Source of the DNA: Chamaea fasciata
Taxonomy: Eukaryota; Chordata; Aves; Passeriformes; Sylviidae
Assembly (NCBI GenBank): GCA_029207755.1
Contig: JARCOQ010000002.1
Location: forward strand, 54,153,172 to 54,217,171
DNA: 64,000 nt
Direction of reading: 5' to 3'
Positions 52,560 through 64,000 of this stretch are shown here, piece by piece. Position numbers and translations under genes: made by a program. The notes under the pieces were generated by a model. The model ran no database searches. It was not told the origin of the DNA and saw only the letters and a list, made by a program, of their open reading frames with translations. The first letter of the stretch is position 1. Each line of letters begins with the position of its first letter.

Positions 52560-52960
52560 TAAGGACCCTGATAACTGCAGAACTTTCTCCAAGAAGAGTT
52601 ATTAGTGGTTCCCTGCAGGAATAGAAGGGCTTTTGAATGGGGATCCTGCAGGGCTCTGCTTAGCCTGAGTCTGCTCAGTGCTGTTCTGAACAACATGCAT
52701 AGCGTGTGGAGTGAGAGCTTACACAGCTTTCCAAAAGCACCAAGCTGGGAGAGGTTACAAGCACTCAGAGGGACAGGATGAGAATCATCAACAAGAATTT
52801 GGACCCCTGAAGAGGAAGTCTGAAACCAAAAAAAAAAAAAAAAAAAAAAAACAAACCCCCAAAACATTCAGTGAGGCTAAATTCAAATGTAAAGAAGCAG
52901 ACCAACTTCTGCTGGTGAAATTTGTCCAGGCTTCAGGAATGCTAAACAAAATCTGGCTGT
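52560..52960 (+). mobile_element. CR1 LINE fragment (ORF2 3' region), interrupted by A24
   Basis: Ordered CR1 blocks: GGATCCTGCAGGGCTCTGCT, CAGTGCTGTTCTGAACAACA (CR1 'cagtgctgttcaacatcttc'), AAAGCACCAAGCTGGGAGAG (CR1 'gatgacaccaagctgggagg'), GGACAGGATGAGAATCATCA, GAAGTCTGAAACC, and after the A-run ATTCAGTGAGGCTAAATTCA (CR1 'aattcaataaggacaaatgc'). Frames are broken, so it is inactive. It lies within the HTR2A intron in the same direction as the gene. Confidence 0.75.
52828..52851. repeat. A24 homopolymer inside CR1
   Basis: Twenty-four uninterrupted A residues, then CAAACCCCC. It lies inside the CR1 body and not at its 3' end, so it is not a retroposon tail. Confidence 0.95.
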
Positions 52961-53023
52961 CAAAATGTATCATTACCTAAACATGCTTCATTATCATGGT
53001 GTTTTCATACAAAAGGCACTTAC

Positions 53024-53216
53024 CATTCCAGGTTGTATAAGTAAAAACATTTCTTTCGAGATCCATGAAGAAATCCTGTATTTCACTTATCAGTCTGGAG
53101 GCCTTTGCAAGAGTACCAAGTCCTGTTTTAGTCACTGAATGATATACAAGATGCAGATAAATTAAACAGATTCCAGGGCAGAAGAAGAAGAAGGAAAAAA
53201 GTTTTAAAAGCATGAT
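53024..53216 (-). other. Candidate antisense coding exon in the HTR2A intron
   Basis: On the minus strand a fully open 193-base stretch (64 codons plus one base) is bordered by a strong acceptor (TATCTTTTTCTTACAG, exon from 53,216) and a consensus donor (ATG then GTAAGT, exon to 53,024). It would encode a hydrophobic segment (LLKLFSFFFFCPGICLIYL) and then a polar, helix-like stretch containing LAKASRLISEIQDFF and MDLERNVFTYTTWN. I recognise no family. The donor, acceptor and open frame agree with one another, which is unusual for random intron DNA, but a single exon-like stretch can arise by chance. No start or end of a gene was found around it. Confidence 0.25.
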
Positions 53217-53511
53217 CTGTAAGAAAAAGATAAAGTACTTAACTTTTCTTAGACTGGAAGACAAAAAAAAATACACCCAAAACTAGGCAAGCCATGATAG
53301 CCATCTCCCAAGAGCTTTGAGAAAGGAATCAATTAATCTTCATAGGTAGTGGAAAGAACAAGGAAAAAGTGAGAGCTTAATTTGCAGCAAAGAAGCTGTA
53401 GGTTGGATATTGGTAAACACTGATGCATCTGCTTTGGATTGCATTCCCTGGAGGAACCTATCAATATTCATTGACAGAGGGAATATCCTTATTTAGGTAT
53501 GTGGCAGAGGC

Positions 53512-53808
53512 CTAGACAGGTGAGATAAATATCACTGGTATGCAACAAAATAATTTTTCTTCTTTAGTTTCCATTAAATCCAAAGTTTTACTTTCAGAGT
53601 TAAGGCAGCTTTGCATATCAGCAGGTGTTGAAAATGCAGTAATTATGTGGATAAAAGGTCCTAAAGCAAAATTGAGAACTTGCAGATTTACAATGACAAA
53701 ATTGCTTCTCTTTTCATAGATTTGCTGCCAAAAATGTTTAATCATAGCACCAAGCACTAGCATTATGCAAATAGAATTAAAAAGAAAAAAACATATGCTG
53801 CCTGTAGC
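53512..53808 (-). other. Second hydrophobic minus-strand frame near the candidate exon
   Basis: An open minus-strand frame follows a polypyrimidine acceptor-like site (CTGCTTCTTTTCAAG, coding from 53,808). It has two membrane-like stretches, GSICFFLFNSICIMLVLGAM and VLNFALGPFIHIITAF, joined by a basic loop with KHFWQQIYEKRS. It stops at 53,512. No good donor was found (only a weak GTAAAA), so joining it to 53,024-53,216 is speculative. No family recognised; AT-rich DNA easily yields hydrophobic frames. Confidence 0.18.
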
Positions 53809-53998
53809 CTTGAAAAGAAGCAGAGTTAACCCCAAAAGCTACAGTTAGAAGGCTGCAAACAAATAAAAATATTTTCTTAAAACAGTGTCAGTTTCTAAAT
53901 GTAACACTTACTATTACTGAGTACTTACTACTATCCTCCTAGAAGGATAAATGTACTAAGACACATGTCACAACAAAAGACACATGCCACATCTTTAG

Positions 53999-54229
<231 letters not shown>

Positions 54230-56906
54230 TGAGGCAATATTTCAGCATGTAATTGCAGATTTCCAGCTTTTGAGAGGATTTGACATACATACTGCAGTCT
54301 AAAACTTTATTCTCTGCCTGCAGTATTTTGCTACCCACAGTCTAAGAAGTGCTGTAATGTAGTAATTATGCAATGGAAATCAACGACAGTGGGAAATGGT
54401 GGAGAACTGAGCAGCACTGAAGGAATATACATCAGTACTAGCATGACTGCATACAAGTTTATTTTAAAGATGTGTTCATTTCCCATATTGATGATCCATC
54501 ATTACCTAAGCATCTGAAAAGAAAAAAATATATATCAACTAAAAAAAGTCTTCCCCTGTTTTATGTGAGTCAGTTGTTCCCAATTTCTTTTTTGGGTAAT
54601 TTGCTTAAAGATTTTTCCCATGGGCAGATCTTCTCTGCCTTTCTTGGTGTGTATGATGGGGAATTTATGCATCCTATTTAGAAGACAACAGGTACTGTGT
54701 ACAGTGAGAATGAGAAGAGTCTCTCCAGTGGACAGTTCAGAGTTTCGATCTAAAATAGGTGTTCTGAATGACCCAGTACACAAATCTCTTTGTGCACTGG
54801 CAAAACCCAGAGCCTCAAATCTAGGCAGAGGAACACTGATCTTTCATTCCCATGATGGCAGCATGTCCAGAACAGTCTTACGGCACGGGAGTTGGAAGAG
54901 CGTGGTGTCTGATGCCATCTGGGATTTCCTTACACATCTGGGATGGAGGTTCTCAAATGCCTTGAAAACACCGTTCCCTTTCAGTGCTTGAGGTTTTGTA
55001 GACCCTTGAGCATTGGCAGCTCCCTTATTCAGAGGCAGGAAAAAATCACTCTATTGCCCTGGAAGAGATGTGAGCTGTCAGCAGTCAAAGGTAATTAGCT
55101 CCTTCCCTGGCTATTACAAATTATTGCAGGTGGTAGTTGTGATCTCTTACCGCTCTTCCCAGAGGAGGGAAAGGAGATGATGCCTAACATGCTGTCAGCC
55201 TGGCACTCTAAATCGTCTCCTGAACTCCCTCTTGATCCTGGCCCACAGTCTGAGAAAAAGCAGTCTAGGATTGTTAGGGTTTAAAATAGCTGCACAGCAA
55301 GAAATCGTGGGAGTCTGCACTCAACAGGACAGCTCTGCATTCTCCATGACCTGACGAAGTTCAACAGCATCTGGTTCTGGGGTGCATTCAGCTGAGCAGA
55401 TGTAGATGTCTAGCACAGGCCAGGTGAACTCCACCCTAAAAACACCTAGCTCTCAACTATAAAGGAAGCCTATAGCAAATCAGAAATAGATGTCTTCATT
55501 TAGATTGGATGAATCATATCTTGTCTCTTCTACAGTCACAATTTTTTAATCCAGTAGAAAACATATTACCTACTCTGTCCAGTTTTTCCAATTACTGAAA
55601 AATGCTAAGTGTAAGTATTTTCAGTGCATTTTTCTATATAGCATAAATAACTCAAGCATTCCTTAAAATTGTGCATACTGTGTTTGTCTGCACTTGTGTG
55701 AGGTGCCTTGTGCTTAGTGTGTGTGAAATTATTGCCCTGGTTAAACACAAATTCACAGAATGATCAGAATGACTATTCCAGTGGTCCACTCTGCTCAGCA
55801 TCTTTTCTCAGACAGAGGCTTACTGACAGAGTATCTGAATTAGCTCACTATCCAGAAAAAGTGTTATTTTAGCCCTATTAGTTAGAACATGGTTTATGTC
55901 CTGTAGCAGGAGAGTTTATTTCTTTGGTAGCTTGATATTTTACTTCAAAAGTTATGACTTTTCTCTGTAGTAATAACTAGTAATATATCCATTGTAAAAA
56001 CACCATTTCTGCTCTCTGGAGAAACTGTCTTCTAACAGTGATGAGATGAGCCATGGATGTTACTTGTTGTTATTATTATGGCAAGTGATAGCAATGTGAT
56101 CCTTATTTATATAACTGGAAAATACAACTCATTATTTTATTGGAAAGCACTCAGGTGTGGCATGAGTGAAGAGGACAGAGTCCTGCTTCACTGCAGCTGG
56201 ATTAGGACATGTGTAAGGGAACAGTGGATGTCAGGAAAATAGGAAGGGTTATAGGGTAACTCCATCTCTTTCACACATTTTGTGTCACCAAAACAGTGAG
56301 AAGGTCAAATAGGTACAAATTAATATAGGCAAACACACTTAGGTGGGCAGGAATGAAGTGGTGCTCAGCTGGCTCCTAGTCTCATGGAAGCAAGGGGCAT
56401 GGGGAGACCAGCTGAAGGAAGACCGGTCAGTTTCCAGCCTGGCAACAAGCTATGGCAAATGGGATGACCTTCAGAGGACAGATAAGAAAGGAAACACATA
56501 GGAAGAAGGTATAATAATCTGATGAGCCAGTCACTGCCAGACGGGACTAAGTTCGCACTGGGTCATATCACTATATTAATAGAATAAAGAAAAATGCCAG
56601 TACTGTAAGGAATCTTGACAGATCCCAGATCACCCAGACAACTTGCTGTCAGTCAGTCATCAACCCTTATCCTCCTGATCTGCAACCATCCAGCTAAGAA
56701 TATGTAGGAAATGGATTTCTGAAGGTGCTTTCTAGATCCCTTACTAACAGGAAATGCTTTCTGAACAAAGAGGTGCTCCATGTATCATTTACCAGGCTCG
56801 CAATGCTACTTAGAGTGACAGGCTGTAAATGATTTAACTCTTTGCATTTTCACACACCTGTGGCTGAGAACTCACTGGGATGAGTGAGGTGAGGATGGTG
56901 AGATGC

Positions 56907-57076
56907 TGGCATAAATTGCCCAGAAAAGCTGTGAATGCTCCATCCCTGGAAGTGGTCAAGGCCAGGTTGGATGGTGCTCTGAGAAACCTGGGCTAGTGGA
57001 AGGTGTCCCTACCTGTGGCAAGGCAGTTGGAATGAGAATATCTTGAAGGTCCTTTCCAACCCAAACCATTCTATGT
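56907..57076 (+). mobile_element. CR1 LINE 3'-end fragment
   Basis: GGCATAAATTGCCCAGAAAA GCTGTGAATGCTCCATCCCT and GTCAAGGCCAGGTTGGATGG match the CR1 tail, followed by GAAACCTGGGCTAGTGGAAG and GAAGGTCCTTTCCAACCCAA then CCATTCTATG. About 170 bp, 5'-truncated, + orientation, fairly well preserved. It interrupts nothing in the coding exons. Confidence 0.92.
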
Positions 57077-60000
57077 AACCTGGCACAGGTAGAGCTGGTC
57101 TTGGGCATAACACACCCTCCACAGCACCTGGTGAGGCTACCATCTTACTTACAGATTCAGATCCAAGGTTTTGCTCTCCAGCCTCACACATATTTCCTTC
57201 GACTCCCCCATGTGCCTTCAGTTTGCAGCTGAGCTGGTGACCTGTGAACTCTCGTGAATATGAGATGGAGGGGAAAAAGCAAGAGAAACAAATGAAAGAT
57301 GCTATGTTCCCCTGTGCAGATGTTCATTTTAGCAGAGGAAGAGGGGGGAAACAACCAACAGTTGTGTGTTGGCAGCACATTTAATCAGTTCCACTGACCA
57401 TGCAAACAGCTCAGGCTGAACTGAGCAGCACTGATGAATATACAGGGCTGTCAGATGCTGCCTTCTACCACCCTCAATATGGAAACAAAATGTTTAATCC
57501 TACCACTTGTCTTTCATCCTTCTGTCTTTCAACCCATTCTTTTTCCACAAAAGGATCTTTCTTCTATTGCCATTAGAATTTAATTTCACTGACAGCCTTT
57601 GACAAAAGGTATTGTCAGGGATTTCTGGAAATCCAGGAACATCATATCAGCTGGATTACCCTCACCCACCTGCTCACTGACTCCTGCAAATACTTCTAGC
57701 TGATTTGTGGGGCCTGAAGTTCTTCCAGTGCTTCCCAACCCACCTAGACTATAACTTCTAGTGCACCAAATTAATTACACTTTTGTTCACTAAATTTCTA
57801 ATTTTCCTTTTATTCACTAAATACACAAATAAATTCAGTCAATTTTAACCAAGGCAATCAGTGATCTTCCTTCCATTGGCTTCAGTGACATATGAAGCAT
57901 TTAAAAACTGCAGAAAAAAAGCACAGATAGTTTACTTGACTTCTGAAATCTTGATTTTCTCAGTTTAAAAAAAAAATAAATTGTGCTAACATTTGTTTTT
58001 GCATTTAGTGGAAGAAGAGAATTTAGCCAGAAGCCTTTGTTTCACTAGACCATGTAATGCCACAGGCAATTGGTTTAAAATAGATTCTAATTACTGTAAC
58101 AGACTCTAATCATGTCTTTAATTCTTAAATCATCCAGTATGCACAGTGGCTAGATAATTAGATTATTTGTAGCTGGCAAAAGCTCATTAAACCCTGAAAA
58201 TTATTCCATTTGTTTTAAAGCACAGAGGTAATTATTAAGAACAGGTGTAAAAAGCCAAAGGATTTCCCCCTGCTGGAAAGAAGTAGAATTTTGAATAGAA
58301 CTGGAATCTATAGAATTGTGAATAGAGCCTGTACTGAAAAACACATTAAAAATACCTTTGAGTCCTAAACGGGCCTAACAAACATTGGTCTGCAAAGAGG
58401 CCAACAGTGCATCATTCCCTTCTTGAAAGGGTAGCATAAAAGAATTACAGGCATGAATGTTAAATACTTATATATAACATTCCTCAGTTCTTATTTATCT
58501 CTATTCCTCTGTTAATGGTCTAAGTAATGTGAAGTCTGATGAAGCCCAAGCACACTCTAAGCTGAGTTTTCTCTTACCATTTCTCACTCAGCCTACACAT
58601 CTGTTCACTGCCTTCAGGCAGTCTCTGCACTCCCCAGTCACTAACAACTTAGATTTATTCAGTACTTTTCATGCAGAAAAAAAAAACCCAACATGGGTCT
58701 AGATGAAGCTGGTAAAATACCTCCCACCACATAACTCTAAAATTTTGCCATTGATTTTGAGGCTTTGAAAATGAGACATACTGTAGCACGTGAAGTAACG
58801 TTCTCCAAAGTGCAGCATGAAGTTAGCTCCAGGTGTACAAATTCCCAGTGCAACTGAACCCCCAGCTAATTTGGCAATGTGACATTTTATGCTGACACAG
58901 AGGCTTATACCTCCTTCACAGGCAGTCTGAAATTTCTCTGCATGATTTCTTGCTGCCTTATAGCATATGAAGGGCCAGGGAAGCAGCAGGGATTGGGAGA
59001 GTTCAACCACTGGTGCCTCTGGATTGTGTTTTGCTGACAGCTTTGGACTCCTTAAGCTCAGTCTTCTTTCTGTCAAGGGAAGCTTTCATTTGAAAATCCC
59101 TTTTCAGTTTTCAAAAGGCACAAATAGCTAATAAACTGGAGGCTGGGAGTCCCTGTCCTGAATTTCTATTTACCATCTATTTCTTCCCAGTGACATAATT
59201 TGCCGCTTCAATGAAGTCTAATTTACAGATGCCTTGGCGTAGGAAAAGATCATTTGTTAAAACATGGAATCTATTGCCAAAATATATAAAATTGCAAAAA
59301 ACTACACAACAAACTGTACTCTGGCAATATAGTTTGAAAGCTTAGAACCTAAATTTGGAAGTCCTGGAGCTAAGCTTAAAATATCTACTACACTACTCTC
59401 CTTCTCATCTAGTCATTCACTCTGCTTTCATTTATTCTTTTGAAGACTTGACTTTGCATTCTTAGCAGTTTTTTATAATCATTTCCCTAGGGAACATTTC
59501 TCTTATTTTCATCATACTCATGAAACCATCTCTCAGAGAGTGAACATACTGTTTGCCCACTCCAGATGGAGGATCTCAGGGGCAAACATTGTAGGTTTTG
59601 TGTCTGGGCAACCCTGGGACCTTTATCATTTGTGGACGTAGATGATGCCATAAAAATAAAAGGAAGTTGTAAAAACTTGTTGCACAACATATAGAGAAAT
59701 TTGCATCAATTAGAATGAAGGGTGTTGGCATGAAATTTCATTAATAAAGAATTAGAGCTTCAGAATCATCTCAGAAATAGAATCTTCATGGTATTTCTTC
59801 ATAGAGACACAACATATGAGGCCCAGTAGCCAGCAACAATTATGTCAGTAGAAAGTTCATTGCCATACTAATGGCTCCTACAGTAGTGACAACTAATGAG
59901 AACAAGCCCTTTGTGTACAGTTTGTGTGAGGAAAGGTAATGTTCACTTCCATGGAAAAGGAACATTCAGCACTGTGATGCACATTTCTGAGTTGACTACC

Positions 60001-60472
60001 ACACGTATTCTGGTCATGAGGCATTACTTAAGATGGTTCTGAGAAAGATACATAAATATCCTATTTACTTTCAAGTAAATTATTCCCATATTTCCCATGT
60101 AACAGAACCCTCTGCTTGATTTGTTCTTCCCAGAAGAGTGGACACATCCACTAGACCATCAGCTTACCACGCATATCTCCCTGCAATAACTGTGAAGGTT
60201 TAAAAGCCTTGCATTTTGAGCTCGTAAATGTTTGTTCATCTGACAAGGAGGTGTTACTAACATTATACTTTTCTTTATGGAAAAAAAAATTGCTTAAAAG
60301 GATGTTTATGATTTAAATTTGGAAACACAGCGATAAAGAAATAAAACACAGGCATGTGTACATAGGGACACACTTGCAAACCAAAGACACTGAGCAACCC
60401 AGCATTCATCTGGATTTATTATACCAGTAAATATGTGTCATGACAGGAAGAATAATTACTATGTATATATTT

Positions 60473-60496
60473 ACCATATTCTTTACCATATTCTTT
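60473..60496 (+). repeat. 12-bp perfect tandem duplication
   Basis: Two adjacent copies of ACCATATTCTTT. A simple slippage-type duplication within the intron. Confidence 0.9.
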
Positions 60497-63400
60497 ATGT
60501 AATTACATCAGGATGAGATGAAGGGTTTTGCCTGTGAAAAAGGCATACATTCATTTTGTGAGCACTCCTTTTGCAAGAAGCAATCTGACTTTCAGGTGAA
60601 AAAAGGAATGAGGGGGGGTCATGACATTATTGTGTTGCATTTTTTCTGCTTTTTTTATTTAAAATGCAAGTTATAAACAGTAGAACTGTATTTTTAATAG
60701 AAATGAACCTGCTTAGTCAAGGTGCTGATGAAAAAATTAGTTGTCTTTTTTTTCAAAAAAACTTGTCTTTGTTTTGAAGACCATAAGGACCACCTTCTTC
60801 TTCTTCTTGAGGCTACCAGCAAAAAAGCATCAAGTTCATTTGGGCCAGGCATGCCCTATTATGAGCGTTTTTTTTAATGAATAAGTACCTGTTGGTGTGT
60901 GCCAATATGACCTATAATCAGGGAGTCTCTCTTTGTAGGGTACATCAGAGTAAATGGAATATTTTAAGAAAAAAGGCAGTATCTATAGTCAGAGGAGTTG
61001 TATTTCTGCATAGAAAATGCCACATGCAATACAAATGACAACAAAAGAAGTGTAAAAGGAGTTATGTTGGAATTCATCAGTTCTGTCATCTGTACACTGT
61101 GACTGCACTTAATCACATTAAAAAATGGCACTGCTAAAGTAACACTGTGTTGCATAAAAGAAAATGTCAAGAAAAGAGAGAATTTCATTCATTTTACAAT
61201 TAAACAGAACAATTTCACAAGTTCTTTTATTTATTATATTTGACTTAAACCAGATGTTGTGTTTTATGACATTAAGAAAGGTTCATGTGTCACAGAATTC
61301 TTTAAAATTAAAGCCTTACATTTATGTTTAGCAGCAGGAACATTGCAAACTATTGAATGATCAGGCTGCAGTCCACTTTCCCCACACATTACCTGGGCTG
61401 CACCATTGGCATCCCTTCTAAGCAGAAACCCAGCTCATAAAAGTGAAAGGTTTGTCAGAACTACAACAACATATTCCTAATTACCTGAGATAAATTTAGA
61501 AACACCTGTCAGGTGATTTTGCCTATGATGTCCTCCAGGGCCATTGACGGAAAATAGCTTGTTGAGCTCCTGTGATGTCCTGAAAGCAGACTGTAGCATC
61601 GTGATAAAGGCTTTCTGTTCTGCCTAATCAAAGCTGTAATCTGTGTATTTCACAGCATTCAGTCTTGCCTTTATGTTGGAAATAAATCACACCCACTGGG
61701 AAGACTTATTTCCCTTTGGTAAAACATAGCCCTTGTTACACCTTTTTGTATTTCATCTGAGTTTTGAAATGTCAAATTGACCACTATGGCCAGGATCATA
61801 GACTGAGCTGAACTGTGAGTATCCTGAGAGAAAAACTGTGTGATTTTACATCTCAGATGCACTGAATGAGCAGTGTAAATTTCCCCTCACAATACAGAAG
61901 TATTCAGAAGTTTTAGACTGAAAGTTCCCCAGTTAAATCCAGCCCTGCCTTGCATACTACTGCAGGACATCAGGAGGTCACTCCTGCATTTTTTGTTGCA
62001 AGGATAGTTCATGTATTTATTTTTCATTTTCAAGGTGCTTTATGACGTTTAACAGAAAGATAAGTCTAGGGATCATTCTGTAGCACCCACATAAAGACCA
62101 GTAGATGGGAAATATGGGCAGACACAATCCCTTCAGATATACTCCCTTTTTCTCTCTTCCTCAACCATGTTGTCTTGTAAATGTGACCAGGGCATTGACT
62201 GGTCTAACAGAGTTCAGTCAGGGTGAAGGGCATTAGCTGCAGGGTAGACAATGAAACATAAAGCACAGCATCCTGACTCATCATCTTCAGACCTGTGCAG
62301 GTCTCTAAGCTGCTTCTCATTCTGTTTTTCCTTCCAAATTATCCATCACATCAGGACATCTATCCCAATAACTGTCCAGCCACTGCTGCAGTCTCCTTGT
62401 ATAACTAGTAAGAAGCTGACAATTTGCTTATTAAGCAACTTCTACAAGCAACCACAAAAGCAGGTATGGAGAAACAATTGGGACATGGTCTGAGGTCTAG
62501 AAAATCCAGAAGAATTACAGTTTTTGTTATCTGTGCCCTTCAGATGGAGTGTGAAATTATTGTAAAAAATAAATTCAAAATTTATCTGACACCTACATTC
62601 TTTTAAATATGTATCTTTAGACACATACATCCTTTTAAGCTACACAATGAGGCCAAGTAGCACTGCTGAAAAAATCAGAGATACTAACAGAAATCTCTGT
62701 TCAGTTCAGTGGAAGATTAGGGCAGAGTTAAGTAAATTATCAGCATTCAACAAATCACACCATGTAATAATTAAAAGACAGAGATATAAAAACTGGGATA
62801 TTAGGTGATTTTGTCACTCAGACTGCTCTAGGAGGTATCACATTTTTTGCTCATGGTAGTGGAATATCTAAGGTCTCTCCATAATTTCTAGATAATTGCT
62901 GCTATAGGTAATTTTTTTAAGCATTACTAGGTATGTAGCATGTATAGCACATAATAAATAAGCCCCGAGGATCCTTTAGGAGCTTCATAGCTAAAAAGAC
63001 AAACTGATAATATCTGATCTAGGAAGTTTCTGTAAAAAAGGTATTTCCTTCTTTTCAAAGCACTATTATCCCCAAATCTGCTCTCCTAGGGGCCTGAACA
63101 GTGAACACTGCGAGGCCATCTGACATGGAATACAGAAAGGTCATATGCTAAACAGAGGGGATATCACTGGGGGCTGGAGTTGATCCTACACAAGGCTCTT
63201 TTCCTTTGCAAATTAACATATTTACCTAGACCAGTGCCAACCATAAATTTGTAACTTCTTTTGAGTAGAAATTAAACCATTGCTACTGGGAGCTTAAAAA
63301 CGCCAATGCAGTATAAACAACATTAATTAAGTACACAGAAAGAAAAAGGGTGTTTGACCTGCTTTGCTTCATTTTGTTGAACCACAGAAGCAGCAGCCTT

Positions 63401-64000
63401 AAATAGAAGGAGGAGAACCTGGTCCCTCTGTGCAAAGATAGGCTGGAGACCTGTGGAACCCCTTGCAAATTTTCAGACTAAATATTAAGCTCTTTATTGT
63501 AAGGCCAGTCACTTTTCATCACCTCTGCTCACCAGGGATGAAGGGGTTATAGAGTTGTCATTAGCCTATGTCCCCTGAAGGAGCACATCAGGCCCAGCTC
63601 CCTTCCAGCTCCCAAATGGCAGCAGAATTGTAGCTGCTCTCCACCTTGGATTCAGGCTCTACTCAGCCAGCATCCCCCAGGCAAGTTGCTTCCTCACCTT
63701 TATCTCTAGCTCTTTTATAAGCGTAGACTTCCATATGCGCTTTAGTGACTGGGTAACCATCTTAGACAGAGAGGTACAACTTCTCTCAATTGGAGAGCTC
63801 TGTGAGAAACCAAAAAACACCTTGGAAGAAGCCTCTGCCCAAATCAGAAATAATGTCACTAGTTGAAAACCAAAGACTGTATTGAGGAATAGGCTGCACT
63901 GGAAACTGCTACGCAAAAGCCTGTATCTCCCTCAAATACTCAGAAGGCCTGGAAAATCCAACAAGAAAATTAGAGAAACCAGAGTGTAAACAAGTCCTGC

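Noticed and set aside
55740..55860. Possible reverse-oriented CR1 start (AATTCACAGAATGATCAGAA)
   Set aside because: The resemblance stops after about 20 bases and the following sequence does not follow CR1 order.
58699..59076. 125-codon minus-strand frame following an acceptor-like CCTTGACAG
   Set aside because: Opens at TTG, only a weak donor-like site at its end, no recognised domain.

Overview
The window looks like nuclear DNA of a bird, probably a songbird or close relative. Three things point there. It carries two correctly spliced coding exons of a vertebrate serotonin receptor gene (HTR2A). It holds six recognisable CR1 LINE fragments, the dominant avian retroposon. It also has an old solo LTR of a kind I know from passerine genomes. 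There is no bacterial gene organisation. Nearly all open frames are short, lack splice or start support, and are best read as chance.

Layout. Positions 1 to about 48,400 are the 5' intergenic flank of HTR2A. It is AT-rich and gene-poor: a solo LTR (about 609-1133), CR1 remnants near 9.5, 10.5, 19.5 and 37 kb, a long TAA microsatellite (12.3 kb), TA-rich tracts, and a few GC-richer islands (45.3-45.8 and 47.4-47.8 kb) that could be regulatory. In mammals the 5' side of HTR2A faces a long gene-poor interval, and this flank is compatible with that.

HTR2A is on the + strand. A probable non-coding first exon ends at a consensus donor at 48,844/48,845. The ATG exon runs 49,570-49,969 (133 codons plus one base) and covers the extracellular N-terminus, TM1 and TM2. 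A 4.05 kb intron follows. The second coding exon (54,024-54,224, 201 bp) covers ECL1, TM3, the DRY motif and ICL2 into TM4. The last coding exon (rest of TM4, TM5-TM7 and the C-tail) was not found, so it must lie beyond 64,000; the intron after 54,224 is at least 9.8 kb.

Most interesting inside the gene: (a) a compact CpG island with a G-quadruplex motif in the intron between the two coding exons (about 51,040-51,330); (b) an open frame on the opposite strand at 53,024-53,216 with near-perfect splice sites at both ends, and a second hydrophobic frame nearby at 53.5-53.8 kb; (c) two different CR1 copies (10.3 and 52.8 kb) in which the same internal A-run has grown into a simple repeat. No RNA gene, CRISPR array or complete mobile element was found.
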